From positions 1 to 64,000 of the forward strand of contig VERJ01000003.1 of assembly GCA_018882795.1 (NCBI GenBank): a stretch of DNA of 64,000 bases, read 5' to 3'. Source of the DNA: Burkholderiaceae bacterium (GTDB lineage: Bacteria; Pseudomonadota; Gammaproteobacteria; Burkholderiales; Burkholderiaceae_A). Under the pieces are notes generated by a model that did no database searches, was not told the DNA's origin, and was given only the letters and a program-made list of their open reading frames with translations. The translations under genes were made by a program, and so were the position numbers. Below are positions 1-10,033 of this stretch, piece after piece. Numbering within the stretch: the stretch's first letter is position 1; each line of letters opens with the position of its first letter.

Positions 1-1676
1 GAAAAATGTTTTCGCCCCTGGCCTTTACCATTGCGATTGCGCTGGCGATTTCACTGCTAGTCTCGCTCACGCTCTCGCCGGTGCTGTGTTCCTATTTTCT
101 GAAAGGGGGCGCCGATCACGACACGAAGGTCATCGCGGTACTGAAGCGCCACTATCTCGGTCTGTTGGATCGTGCCACCCAGAATCACCGTAAGACCCTG
201 GCCGCAGCGGTTGGCCTGCTGCTGCTTTCCTTGGCCCTCTTTCCCTTCCTGGGTAAATCGTTTATGCCGATTATGAAGGAAGGGGCCCTGACCCCCCAGG
301 TGATTCGTGTGCCAAGTATTTCGCTGGATGAGTCGATCCGATTGGAGATGGCGGCCATGAAGATGGTGGCCGAGATTCCAGGTGTGAAAAGCGTGGTCTC
401 ACCCCTTGGCCGTGGTGAGTCGCCTGCTGATCCGGCGGGTCCGAATGAATCCAGCCCCGTGGTACTGATCGATCCAGAATCCGACCGTGATCAGGATGAG
501 ATCGAGGCTGAGATTCGTCAAAAGCTCGCTGCGATTCCCGGGGCACAGATTGTCGTATCCCAGCCGATCGCCCAGCGGGTCGATGAGATGGTGACGGGTG
601 TGCGCTCCCAGTTGGGTGTGAAGGTCTTTGGCGATGACCTGGAGGAGCTTCGGCGCATCTCTGAGCAGGTGGCAAAGGTGATTCGTAGCGTGCGGGGCGC
701 AAGAGACCTGCGCATCGAGCGGCTCTCGGGCCAACAGTTTCTGACGGTTGAGATCGATCGCAATGCAATTGCCCGCTATGGATTGAATGTGGCGGATATC
801 CAGACCCTGATGGAGACTGCAATTGGCGGCAAAGAAGTCACCACCCTGTATGAGGGCGAGCGTCGTTACAGCATCGCAGTGCGTTTTCCTGCCCGATTCC
901 GGGAGTCCATCGAAGATATCAGCAGCACGCTGTTGCGTACCGCCAACGGGGCCCAGGTGCCGCTCGCGAGCGTGGCCAAGATTCAGCTGGTCGATGGCCC
1001 GGCCCAGTTAAGCCGTGAGTCGGGCAAGCGTCGCGTGGTGGTGGGTGCCAATGTGGAGGGCCGGGATCTTGGCGGCTTTGTTGAGGAAGTCCAGCAGCGT
1101 CTGTCCAAAGAGGTTCAGCTTCCGCCGGGCTACTATTTTAAGTTCGGCGGCCAGTTCGAGAACCTGGAGCGGGCCATGGATACGCTTTCTGTGATTGTGC
1201 CGCTCACGATTGCGGCGATCTTTTTCCTGCTGTTTTTGCTGTTCAATTCTGTAAAACTCGCCAGCCTGATTATTCTGGTGCTGCCCTTTGCCTCCATTGG
1301 TGGTGTGATCGGACTCTTTGTGACTGGCGAGTATCTGAGTCTTCCGGCTTCCGTCGGCTTTATTGCACTCTGGGGTATTGCAGTACTCAACGGCGTGGTG
1401 CTGGTGACCTGCATTCGCCGCTTCCGTGAGGATGGCATGGGCGTGGCCGAGGCTGTGCGGGAGGGCTGTGTACAGCGATTCCGGCCGGTGATGATGACCG
1501 CCACCGTGGCCTTGCTGGGCCTGGTGCCCTTCCTGTTTGCCACTGGCCCGGGATCCGAGGTCCAGCGGCCGCTGGCCATCGTGGTCATCAGTGGATTGAT
1601 TTCTTCCACGCTGCTGACACTCGTGGTGTTGCCCACTTTATACAAATGGTTTGATGAGGCGCCGCGTGAGGCCTGA
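1..1676 (+). CDS. CusA/CzcA-family heavy-metal efflux RND transporter permease, C-terminal part (5' end outside window)
   Basis: ORF open from the window edge; RND transmembrane segments and porter domain (GKSFMPIMKEGALTPQVIRVP, LPASVGFIALWGIAVLNGVVLV, RFRPVMMTATVALLGLVPF). Confidence 0.93.
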   Translation, partial: KMFSPLAFTIAIALAISLLVSLTLSPVLCSYFLKGGADHDTKVIAVLKRHYLGLLDRATQNHRKTLAAAVGLLLLSLALFPFLGKSFMPIMKEGALTPQVIRVPSISLDESIRLEMAAMKMVAEIPGVKSVVSPLGRGESPADPAGPNESSPVVLIDPESDRDQDEIEAEIRQKLAAIPGAQIVVSQPIAQRVDEMVTGVRSQLGVKVFGDDLEELRRISEQVAKVIRSVRGARDLRIERLSGQQFLTVEIDRNAIARYGLNVADIQTLMETAIGGKEVTTLYEGERRYSIAVRFPARFRESIEDISSTLLRTANGAQVPLASVAKIQLVDGPAQLSRESGKRRVVVGANVEGRDLGGFVEEVQQRLSKEVQLPPGYYFKFGGQFENLERAMDTLSVIVPLTIAAIFFLLFLLFNSVKLASLIILVLPFASIGGVIGLFVTGEYLSLPASVGFIALWGIAVLNGVVLVTCIRRFREDGMGVAEAVREGCVQRFRPVMMTATVALLGLVPFLFATGPGSEVQRPLAIVVISGLISSTLLTLVVLPTLYKWFDEAPREA

Positions 1677-1694
1677 TCACAAAGGAGATTCAAG

Positions 1695-2021
1695 ATGAAA
1701 GAGATTCGCGCCATCGTCCGGCCCAGCCGCCTGTCCAGACTGCGGGAGGCCCTGCGGTCCATCCCGAACTTTCCTGGCGTAACGATATTTAACGTGAAGG
1801 GATTCACAGCACCCGCCGCAGTGGACAAGCGTTCAGTCCGTGATGAGCTCACCGATTTCACCGATAAGGTGATGGTCTGTGTACTGGTGGATGAGGCCAT
1901 GGTGGAGCCCGTTCGCCAGGCCATGATTCAGGCCTGCCAGACAGGTCAGATTGGGGATGGCCTGATCTGGGTGGTGAACATCGAGGACATTCACCGTATC
2001 CGGGATGGTTCGTCGGTCTAA
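1695..2021 (+). CDS. PII-like (nitrogen regulator P-II family) protein in RND metal-efflux operon
   Basis: 108 aa, PII-like fold features (MKEIRAIVRPSRLSRLREALRSIPNFPGVTIFNVKGF...GQIGDGLIWVVNIEDIHRIRDG); aaaggag ribosome-binding site; 18 nt after the RND gene. Confidence 0.85.
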   Translation: MKEIRAIVRPSRLSRLREALRSIPNFPGVTIFNVKGFTAPAAVDKRSVRDELTDFTDKVMVCVLVDEAMVEPVRQAMIQACQTGQIGDGLIWVVNIEDIHRIRDGSSV

Positions 2022-2154
2022 CCCCTGGCTTATGCGAAAACTTTGATTCAGTTCAAGGGATTGGCTGCACACCGATGCTCCACAGGGGGAAAATGGACCC
2101 TTTGAACTGACAGGGAGGGCCCCCTGCGCCGACAGGCAATGGGGTGCACATCAG

Positions 2155-3297
2155 ATGACAAAACCAGTGGAAAAGATTCGGCCGGTTCGGATGGGCGACC
2201 GGCCTCCGGCATTAAATGAAAAGAGCATTTCGGCATTTGTGGCCGAGCGTTCAACCGGTTCGGCCCAGGCCAAGCAGAAGGCTGCTGTGGCCTCCATTCT
2301 TAACGGTAAGGGCGGGCTTGACGTGAAACGCACCGTCTCCAATCTCAAGGCCATGATCAAGGGTGCCTCGCCCGATGATGTCAAAGCCCTGCGTGAGGCC
2401 TTCCTCAGCATGCCGGAGATCTCAGGCAAGAAAACCCGCAAGCCGGATCACGGCGTTAATCCCGATGAAGAGCTGGTGCCGGATTGGCATAGGGGCGTCT
2501 ATCCGTACAAGAACCTGCTGCGGCGATCGGTGTACGAGGCCGAGAAGTACAAGCTTCAGGTTGAGCTCTTAAAGCTTCAGGCCTGGGTCAAGGAGAATCG
2601 CCAGCGTGTGTTGATTCTCTTTGAGGGCCGGGATGCCGCTGGCAAAGGGGGCACCATCAAGCGTTTCATGGAGCACCTTAATCCTCGTGGTGCCCGCGTG
2701 GTGGCTTTGGAAAAACCCTCTGAGTCTGAGCGTGGCCAGTGGTATTTCCAGCGTTATGTGCAGCATCTGCCGACAGCGGGTGAGATCGTGATGTTTGATC
2801 GCAGCTGGTATAACCGGGCCGGTGTGGAGCGGGTGATGGGATTCTGCACCGATGCGGAATATCATGAGTTCATGCGGCAGGCACCCGAGTTTGAGCGTCA
2901 CCTGGTCCGCAGTGGTGTGCATCTGATCAAGTTCTGGTTCTCGGTCAGTCAGAAGGAACAGCGCCGCCGTTTCAAGGAGCGTGAGGTGCATCCTTTAAAG
3001 CATTGGAAGCTGAGCCCGATTGATAAGCAGTCGCTGAACAAGTGGAAGGATTACACCCAGGCCAAGGAGGCAATGTTCTGCGAGACCGATACCGCCGATG
3101 CGCCCTGGACCGTGATCAAGAGTGATTGCAAGAAGCGGGCGCGGCTCAATGCCATGCGCTATGTTTTGCACAAGCTGCCTTATGCGAACAAGGATAGCGC
3201 CCTGATTGGCCGGCTTGATCCGCTGATTGTGGGGCGTGCCCACGTGGTGTACGAACAAGGCGAGCGGCCGAACACGGGAGCTGACGCGATTATTTAA
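2155..3297 (+). CDS. ppk2: polyphosphate kinase 2 family protein (PPK2) with about 95-aa N-terminal extension
   Basis: Walker A FEGRDAAGKGGTIKRF, MFDRSWYNRAGVERVMGFC, KFWFSVSQKEQRRRF motifs. Confidence 0.92.
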   Translation: MTKPVEKIRPVRMGDRPPALNEKSISAFVAERSTGSAQAKQKAAVASILNGKGGLDVKRTVSNLKAMIKGASPDDVKALREAFLSMPEISGKKTRKPDHGVNPDEELVPDWHRGVYPYKNLLRRSVYEAEKYKLQVELLKLQAWVKENRQRVLILFEGRDAAGKGGTIKRFMEHLNPRGARVVALEKPSESERGQWYFQRYVQHLPTAGEIVMFDRSWYNRAGVERVMGFCTDAEYHEFMRQAPEFERHLVRSGVHLIKFWFSVSQKEQRRRFKEREVHPLKHWKLSPIDKQSLNKWKDYTQAKEAMFCETDTADAPWTVIKSDCKKRARLNAMRYVLHKLPYANKDSALIGRLDPLIVGRAHVVYEQGERPNTGADAII

Positions 3298-3325
3298 GGC
3301 CCGGGCCATCTGCGATAATGGACCG

Positions 3326-3958
3326 ATGCATTTTGAGATCTTTCCGGTCACGGCCTTTCAGCAGAATTGTTCCTTGGTGGTCTGTCCGTCAACGCGAAAG
3401 GCCGCCTTTATTGATCCGGGTGGCGACATCGAGCACCTGCAGGCGGTTGCCGAGCAGGCTGGGGTCCAGATCGAGAAGATTCTGCTCACGCACGGCCATA
3501 TAGATCATTGTGGCCAGGCGGGGCTGCTGGCCCAAAGGCTTCATGTGCCGATTGAGGGACCGCATTCGGATGATCGGTTCTGGATTGAGCAGTTAAAGAC
3601 CCAGGGCGCCATGTTTGGCATGGCCGGTGCTGATACTTTCGAGCCGGATCGTTGGCTCGACGATGGCGATGTGGTGACTGTGGGCCAGGAGTCCATGCGG
3701 GTGTTTCACTGTCCGGGCCATACACCCGGGCATGTCGTGTTTATTCATGACCAGGATCGCATTGCGTTTGTGGGCGACGTGCTGTTTGCTGGCTCCATTG
3801 GCCGCACCGATTTTCCCCGCGGCAATCATCAGCAGCTGATCGACTCCATCCGCGGCAAACTCTTTCCGCTGGGCGATGACATTGAATTCGTGCCGGGCCA
3901 CGGACCCATGAGCACTTTCGGAGAAGAGCGCCGCTCCAATCCATTCGTAGGGGAGTAA
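3326..3958 (+). CDS. MBL-fold metallo-hydrolase (YcbL/glyoxalase II-like)
   Basis: THGHIDHCG zinc motif, CPGHTPGHV, GDVLFAGSIGRTDFP; ORF opens at 3227 but ATG 3326 (MHFEIFPVTAFQQNC) is the likely start. Confidence 0.9.
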   Translation: MHFEIFPVTAFQQNCSLVVCPSTRKAAFIDPGGDIEHLQAVAEQAGVQIEKILLTHGHIDHCGQAGLLAQRLHVPIEGPHSDDRFWIEQLKTQGAMFGMAGADTFEPDRWLDDGDVVTVGQESMRVFHCPGHTPGHVVFIHDQDRIAFVGDVLFAGSIGRTDFPRGNHQQLIDSIRGKLFPLGDDIEFVPGHGPMSTFGEERRSNPFVGE

Positions 3959-3960
3959 GG

Positions 3961-4737
3961 ATGTCGAAGTACCACAAGGAAAAAGTACTCAGCGTGCATC
4001 ACTGGAACGACACGCTGTTCAGTTTCACCACCACCCGCCGCCAGGGATTACGCTTTCGCAATGGTCACTTCCTGATGATCGGACTCGAAGTCGACGGCAA
4101 GCCATTGGTGCGGGCCTACAGTGTGGTGAGCCCGAACTATGAAGAGCATCTGGAATTTCTCAGTATCAAGGTTCCCGATGGCCCGCTGACCTCGCGGCTG
4201 CAAAACATCCAGGTGGGCGACGACATCCTGGTGAGTGAGAAATCAGTCGGCACCCTAGTGCTCGATGACCTCAATCCCGGAAAGCATCTGTATTTGTTTA
4301 GCACCGGTACGGGTATGGCGCCTTTTATGAGCATTATTCGCGATCCCGACACCTATGACCGGTTCGAGAAAGTCATTCTGATTCATGGCGTGCGACTGGT
4401 CAGTGAGCTGGCTTATGCAGACTATCTGAAAAATGAACTTCCCCAGCACGAGTTTTTAGGCGAGATGGTCCGGGACAAACTCATCTATTACCCTACGGTG
4501 ACCCGCGAGGCCTTTAAACAAACAGGCCGACTGACCACGGCCATTGAGACCGGTCAGCTTTTCCGCGATATCGGTCTGCCACCGCTGGATCCCGCGGTAG
4601 ACCGCGGCATGATCTGCGGCAGCCCCGCCATGCTGAAAGAGACCTCCGAGATGCTGGATGCCCGCGGCTTTCAGGTCTCCCCCAGTCTGGGCCACCCGGG
4701 CGACTATGTGTTTGAGCGTGCCTTCGTAGAGAAGTAG
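3961..4737 (+). CDS. fpr: ferredoxin--NADP(+) reductase
   Basis: 258 aa; RAYSVVSPNYEEHLEFLSIKVPDGPLTSRLQ, LFSTGTGMAPFMSIIRDP, ending ...GDYVFERAFVEK. Confidence 0.93.
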   Translation: MSKYHKEKVLSVHHWNDTLFSFTTTRRQGLRFRNGHFLMIGLEVDGKPLVRAYSVVSPNYEEHLEFLSIKVPDGPLTSRLQNIQVGDDILVSEKSVGTLVLDDLNPGKHLYLFSTGTGMAPFMSIIRDPDTYDRFEKVILIHGVRLVSELAYADYLKNELPQHEFLGEMVRDKLIYYPTVTREAFKQTGRLTTAIETGQLFRDIGLPPLDPAVDRGMICGSPAMLKETSEMLDARGFQVSPSLGHPGDYVFERAFVEK

Positions 4738-4738
4738 A

Positions 4739-6403
4739 TCAGTCGCGCAGTGCGCGCCGCAGAATCTTTCCGACATTGGTCTTGGGCAGCTCGGGCCTGA
4801 ACTCGATTTGCTTGGGCACCTTGTAATTGGTCAGATACTGTTTGCAGTGATCAATCAGAGCTTCTTTCGTCAGCGCTGGATCGCCTGAGGCCACAAATAA
4901 TTTCACCGCCTCACCGGTCTGATCATCGGCCACCCCGATGGCCGCCACTTCCCGAACCGCCGGGTGCATGGCCACGACTTCTTCCACCTCGTTGGGATAG
5001 ACATTAAAACCGGAGACAAGAATCATGTCCTTCTTGCGATCCACCAGAAAGACATAGCCGGCTTCATCGACATAGCCCATATCGCCAGTCTTTAAGAAAC
5101 CATCTTGGAAAAATACTTTGGCTGTCTCGTCGGGCCGGCCCCAGTAGCCTGGGGTGACCTGGGGGCCGCGGATGCAGATCTCACCCACTTCCTTCACGGC
5201 AAGCTCTTTGCCTTGGTCGTCGCGGACTGAGACTTCAGTCGAGGAAATCGGTAGGCCGATTGACCCGTTGAAGGGAAGATCCTCCAAGGGATTGATCGTC
5301 GCTGCAGGAGAGGTCTCTGTGAGGCCATAAGCCTGCGAGAGTGCACAGCCTGTGACCTGTTTCCAGCGTTCAGCCACGGGCCGCTGCACGGCCATACCAC
5401 CACCGAGGGTGACCCGCATGGTGGAAAAGTTCAGCTTTGCGAACTCGGCATTATTGAGCAGCGCATTAAAGAGCGTGTTGACTGCGGTGAACACCGTGAC
5501 GGGGTACTTGGACCATTCCTTCACAAAGTTTGGAATGTCGCGCGGATTGGCAATCAGTAGATTCTGTGCGCCGATCCGCAGAAAGGTGAGGCAGTTCGCG
5601 GTGAGTGCAAAGATGTGATAAAGCGGCAGGGCGGTGACAATGAATTCTTCTCCGCGCCGGACCGCAGGCTTGATCCAGGCTTCTGCCTGCAGCACATTGG
5701 CGCAGATGTTGCGGTGGGTCAGGATCGCACCCTTGGATACCCCTGTGGTGCCACCGGTGTACTGCAAGAAGGCCACATCATCAGGTGTGAGGGAGGGCTT
5801 GGAAAATGATTGACTCTGGCCCGAGGCGAGTGCCTGTTTCAGGCTGATGGCCTGAGGCAGATTCCAGGCGGGCACCAGTTTCTTTACCTTACGCACTACA
5901 AAATTCACAATGTGGCCCTTGGTGCCAAGCATCTCGCCCAGCGGCGTGACAATCACATGGCGAACCTGTGTCTTGGCGATGACCTGCTCTAGGGTATGCG
6001 CAAAGTTTTCCAGAATCACGATCACGGTGGCGCCTGAATCGCTCAGCTGATGTTCGAGTTCCCGCGGCGTGTAGAGGGGATTGCAGTTCACCACCACCGC
6101 ACCCGCACGCAGCGTGCCGAACAGGGTGATGGGGTATTGCAGCACATTGGGCATCATCAGCGCGACACGATCCCCTTTGCGCACACCAATGGATTGCAGG
6201 TGCTTGGCAAAGACCAGACTCAGTTCATCGAGCTGCTGATAAGTGATGGATTTGCCCATGCTGATATAGGCGGTCTTCGATGCAAATTCCTTGCAGGCGT
6301 CGGCCAGAAAATCGGCCACAGACGTGATGCGGTTGAGATCGACTTCTGCCGGAATGCCTTGCGGATAGCTGTTGAGCCAGAGCTTGTCCATCGTGTTTCC
6401 CAT
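4739..6403 (-). CDS. fadD: long-chain-fatty-acid--CoA ligase
   Basis: AMP-binding motif LQYTGGTTGVSKGAILTHRN, YGLTETSPAATINP, GDMGYVDEAGYVFLVDRKKDMILVSGFNVYPNEVE. Confidence 0.93.
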   Translation of the reverse strand: MGNTMDKLWLNSYPQGIPAEVDLNRITSVADFLADACKEFASKTAYISMGKSITYQQLDELSLVFAKHLQSIGVRKGDRVALMMPNVLQYPITLFGTLRAGAVVVNCNPLYTPRELEHQLSDSGATVIVILENFAHTLEQVIAKTQVRHVIVTPLGEMLGTKGHIVNFVVRKVKKLVPAWNLPQAISLKQALASGQSQSFSKPSLTPDDVAFLQYTGGTTGVSKGAILTHRNICANVLQAEAWIKPAVRRGEEFIVTALPLYHIFALTANCLTFLRIGAQNLLIANPRDIPNFVKEWSKYPVTVFTAVNTLFNALLNNAEFAKLNFSTMRVTLGGGMAVQRPVAERWKQVTGCALSQAYGLTETSPAATINPLEDLPFNGSIGLPISSTEVSVRDDQGKELAVKEVGEICIRGPQVTPGYWGRPDETAKVFFQDGFLKTGDMGYVDEAGYVFLVDRKKDMILVSGFNVYPNEVEEVVAMHPAVREVAAIGVADDQTGEAVKLFVASGDPALTKEALIDHCKQYLTNYKVPKQIEFRPELPKTNVGKILRRALRD

Positions 6404-6407
6404 GCAA

Positions 6408-7607
6408 TCAGAGAGTTTCGAATATACCTGCGGCGCCCATGCCTGTGCCGATACACATGCTTACCATGGCGTAGGGTTTTCTCTGCCTTCTTGCGCCATG
6501 AATCGCGGTGCAGGAGCGGATCGCGCCCGTGGCACCCAGCGGATGGCCTGCGGCAATTGCGCCACCCAGGGGATTGACGATGGCGGGATCCAACTGCAGT
6601 TCGCGAATCACGGCAAGGGCCTGTGCGGCAAAAGCTTCGTTCAGTTCAATCCAGCCGAGCTGATCCTGCCGGATACCCGCAAGCGCCAGTGCCTTGGGGA
6701 TTGCCGCAATCGGGCCGATGCCCATGATCTCAGGGGCCACCCCAGCAACGGAAAATCCTGCAAAGCGTGCAAGTGGTGTCAGGCCATAGGTCTTGATGGC
6801 GGACTCAGAGGCCAGCAGCAGTGCGGCAGCACCATCCGACATCTGTGAGGAATTCCCTGCAGTGACCGATCCTTTTGCGTGAAAGACTGGTTTGAGTTTG
6901 GCCAGTCGCTCCAGTGTGGTGTCTGCACGGGGGCCTTCATCCTGGGTCATCAAATGGCGCTCGGTGCGGACTTCGCCAGTCTTGAAGTTGGGAAGATGCC
7001 GCATCACCTCAAAGGCTGAGATCTCATCGGCAAAGGCGCCCGCGGCCTGCCCTGCGCAGGCCTTGGCGTGGGATTGCAGTGCGAATTGGTCCTGATCCTC
7101 GCGCGAGACAGACCACTGGCGGGCCACCTTTTCCGCAGTCATGCCCATGCCATAGGCAATGCCCAGGTGTTCATCCCGCTCAAAGATCGATGGGTTCATG
7201 GCGATCTTATTGCCCATGATCTGGGGCATCGCGCTCATGGATTCCGCGCCGGCAGCAATCATCAGATCGGCCTCGCCAAGTTGAATCCGCTGTGCCGCAT
7301 AGGCCACGGCCTGAAGGCCGGATGCGCAGAAACGGTTGATGGTGATGCCGGGCACGGACTGGGGCAGGCCAGAGAGCAGGGCGCCGATACGCGCCATATT
7401 CATGCCCTGCTCAGCTTCGGGCATGGCACAGCCCACGACGACATCACCGATGGCGTTGCGGTCGACCTGATCGAACCCCTGCAGGCAGGCCTGGATGGCT
7501 GCGGCCAGCATGTCGTCTGGCCGGGTGGATTTGAGGCTGCCATTTTTTCTGCCGACAGGCAGTCGTTTGGCGGAGACGATAAAAGCCTCTTGGCGAATTT
7601 TGCTCAT
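6408..7607 (-). CDS. fadA: acetyl-CoA C-acyltransferase (thiolase)
   Basis: [64 protein letters not shown]; start at MSKIRQEAF (7607) rather than the longest ORF. Confidence 0.93.
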   Translation of the reverse strand: MSKIRQEAFIVSAKRLPVGRKNGSLKSTRPDDMLAAAIQACLQGFDQVDRNAIGDVVVGCAMPEAEQGMNMARIGALLSGLPQSVPGITINRFCASGLQAVAYAAQRIQLGEADLMIAAGAESMSAMPQIMGNKIAMNPSIFERDEHLGIAYGMGMTAEKVARQWSVSREDQDQFALQSHAKACAGQAAGAFADEISAFEVMRHLPNFKTGEVRTERHLMTQDEGPRADTTLERLAKLKPVFHAKGSVTAGNSSQMSDGAAALLLASESAIKTYGLTPLARFAGFSVAGVAPEIMGIGPIAAIPKALALAGIRQDQLGWIELNEAFAAQALAVIRELQLDPAIVNPLGGAIAAGHPLGATGAIRSCTAIHGARRQRKPYAMVSMCIGTGMGAAGIFETL

Positions 7608-7621
7608 GGTGTCGGTCTCGG

Positions 7622-10033
7622 TTAATTGCGCAGCGGCTTGCCGGTGGCAAGCATGTGTTCGATACGGGCCTGGGTCTGCGGTGTCTTGAGCAGATCCACA
7701 AAGAGCTGCCGCTCGACTTTGATGAGCCAATCTTCATCGACACGTGTACCTGCATCGATATCGCCGCCACAGAGTGCCGTGGCTGCGGCATGGGCGACTT
7801 TGTAGTCATGCTCACTGATCATCTTGCCTTCCAGCATATTGACCAGCATCAGCGATAGATTCGCAATGCCGGTGCGGCCCGCGACCGGCACCATCTGCGG
7901 CACGGGTGGCTGATAGCCCGCATCGGCCTTCTGGCGCGCGGTACGCAGCGCCACATGCAGCAGTTCCTGGGGATGAAACACGATGTGATCATCGGGCTGC
8001 GCAAAACCGAATTCAATCGCCTGCAAGCTGCTCTTGGCAACCTTGGCCATGGCAATGGTGGTGAAGACCTGTTGAATAAAGGGGAAGACTTCTCCGGGTG
8101 TGGGACTCTGGGCGGCCCACTGGGCAGCGCGCACTGCAAACTCTTTGCAACCACCACCCGCTGGAATCAGCCCTACACCTGCTTCCACGAGGCCAACATA
8201 GGTCTCCAGATGCATGACACGCTTATCGGCATGCATCAGAAATTCGCAGCCACCACCGAGTGCCAGCCCCTGTGTCGCGGCAACGGTGGGCACGCGGCTA
8301 TATTTCAGCGCCTGTGAGGCATCCTGAAATTGCGCCACGATACGCTCCAGCCGATCGAACTCACCTGCCTTACAGGCCTCGGAGACCAGTTTCAGATTCG
8401 CGCCCACGCAAAATGGGGGCTCATGCCAGAGCACCAGGCCATCCAGATCAGATTCTGCAATCGCGATTGATTTCAGCATGCCCTCCAGGACTTCATCACT
8501 GACCGCATGCATGCGCGAGGCAAATGAAAGAATGCCGATGCCTGCATCCTGTTGAGGCAAGCGCCAGAGCCGGACTTCCTTATTGGCAAAGAGGGTCTCA
8601 CCTGCTGTTTCCGATGCGGGCTTAAGCACCATTGCGGCCTGCTCGCCCAGGAGCAGCTCGGGAAAGCGTTGCCGCTGATACACGGTCAGGCTGGAGCGGG
8701 CTGCATTGGCCTGTTTGGTTGGCGCCCATGAGCCCTGGGGTGTGTGCACACCCGTGCGACTGGTTTCACGACACCATGCGGGCAGCGGTGTAGCAGCAAG
8801 TGTCTTGCCCGCATCAATATCGGTCTGAATCGCACGTGTGATGTCCTGCCAGCCCGCAGCCTGCCAGAGTTCGAAGGGGCCCATGCTCCAGCCAAACCCC
8901 CAGCGCAGTGCCAGATCCAGATCACGGGCGTTATCGGCGATCTCGGCCAGATGCACGGCGCTGTAGTGAAAGACATCGCGAAAGATTGCCCATAGGAATT
9001 GGGCCTGCGGATGTGGACAGGCGATTAAGGCCTTGAATTTTTCTGCAGGCGCACGGATGGCAAGAATTTTTTCGACTTCGGGATCAATGCTGCTGTCGGT
9101 TGCGCGGTATTGCAGCGTCGCGGTGTCGAGCACGCGAATTTCTTTGCCTTCTTTTTTGTAGAGGCCTGCACCGGATTTCTGGCCCAGCGCGCCTGCTGTA
9201 ATCAAGTGTTCGATCCAGTTCGGCAGCTTAAAGATGCTGTGCCAGGGGTCTTGTTGAAGTTGCTCCTGCTTGGTGCGCACCACATGGGCCAGGGTATCAA
9301 TGCCCACCACGTCCACGGTGCGATAGCAGGCACTCTTGGGCCTGCCGATGCGCGGGCCAGTCAGTGCATCCACGGTGTCTAGGCCGAGACCGAATCGCTG
9401 GGTGTGTTCCATGGTGGCCAGGAGCGAGAACACGCCCACACGGTTGGCAATGAAGTTGGGCGTGTCCTTGGCCCGAATGACTGATTTGCCCAGGGTGCGT
9501 GTGAGCCAGGATTCCAATGTATCCAGCATCTCGGCCTGGGTTTCTTTTGCAGGAATCAACTCCACCAGGCTCATGTAGCGGGGTGGGTTGAAAAAATGCA
9601 TGCCGCAGAAACGGGGCCGCAACCCTTCGGGAATCTCCGCAGCCAGGGACTGCACCGACAGGCCCGATGTGTTCGATGCAATCCAGGCGGACTCTGAGCA
9701 ATGGGAGGCGATCCGTTGATACAGGGCGCGTTTGATGTCGATCCGCTCGGCCACAGCCTCGATGATCAGCTGGGCATCTCTGAGTCGCTCCAGGTGATCA
9801 TCAAAGTTGTTGGCCCGAATCAGCGGCAACACCCGTGGGCTGGCCAGAGGTGCGGGCTCGAGTTTTTTGAGCCGGTCCATCGCATTGCGGACGATCTGGT
9901 TGCGGTCACCTTCGGGGCTGGGTAGATCAAAGAGATCCACATGGATGCCCGCATTGGCCAGATGGCCCGCGATCTGTGCACCCATCACGCCGGCGCCCAG
10001 CACGGCAACACGTTTTATTCTGAGATTGCTCAC
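7622..10033 (-). CDS. 3-hydroxyacyl-CoA dehydrogenase/enoyl-CoA hydratase, FadN-type (HAD domain N-terminal, ECH domain C-terminal)
   Basis: N-terminal Rossmann VAVLGAGVMGAQIAGHLANAG and IHFFNP-type motif; C-terminal crotonase GLALGGGCEFLMHADKRVMH. Confidence 0.93.
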   Translation of the reverse strand: MSNLRIKRVAVLGAGVMGAQIAGHLANAGIHVDLFDLPSPEGDRNQIVRNAMDRLKKLEPAPLASPRVLPLIRANNFDDHLERLRDAQLIIEAVAERIDIKRALYQRIASHCSESAWIASNTSGLSVQSLAAEIPEGLRPRFCGMHFFNPPRYMSLVELIPAKETQAEMLDTLESWLTRTLGKSVIRAKDTPNFIANRVGVFSLLATMEHTQRFGLGLDTVDALTGPRIGRPKSACYRTVDVVGIDTLAHVVRTKQEQLQQDPWHSIFKLPNWIEHLITAGALGQKSGAGLYKKEGKEIRVLDTATLQYRATDSSIDPEVEKILAIRAPAEKFKALIACPHPQAQFLWAIFRDVFHYSAVHLAEIADNARDLDLALRWGFGWSMGPFELWQAAGWQDITRAIQTDIDAGKTLAATPLPAWCRETSRTGVHTPQGSWAPTKQANAARSSLTVYQRQRFPELLLGEQAAMVLKPASETAGETLFANKEVRLWRLPQQDAGIGILSFASRMHAVSDEVLEGMLKSIAIAESDLDGLVLWHEPPFCVGANLKLVSEACKAGEFDRLERIVAQFQDASQALKYSRVPTVAATQGLALGGGCEFLMHADKRVMHLETYVGLVEAGVGLIPAGGGCKEFAVRAAQWAAQSPTPGEVFPFIQQVFTTIAMAKVAKSSLQAIEFGFAQPDDHIVFHPQELLHVALRTARQKADAGYQPPVPQMVPVAGRTGIANLSLMLVNMLEGKMISEHDYKVAHAAATALCGGDIDAGTRVDEDWLIKVERQLFVDLLKTPQTQARIEHMLATGKPLRN

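Noticed and set aside
1133-1924. 263-aa minus-strand ORF
   Set aside because: Fully antisense to the RND gene and PII-like gene; low-complexity Ser/Thr/Arg composition typical of antisense reading in GC-rich DNA.
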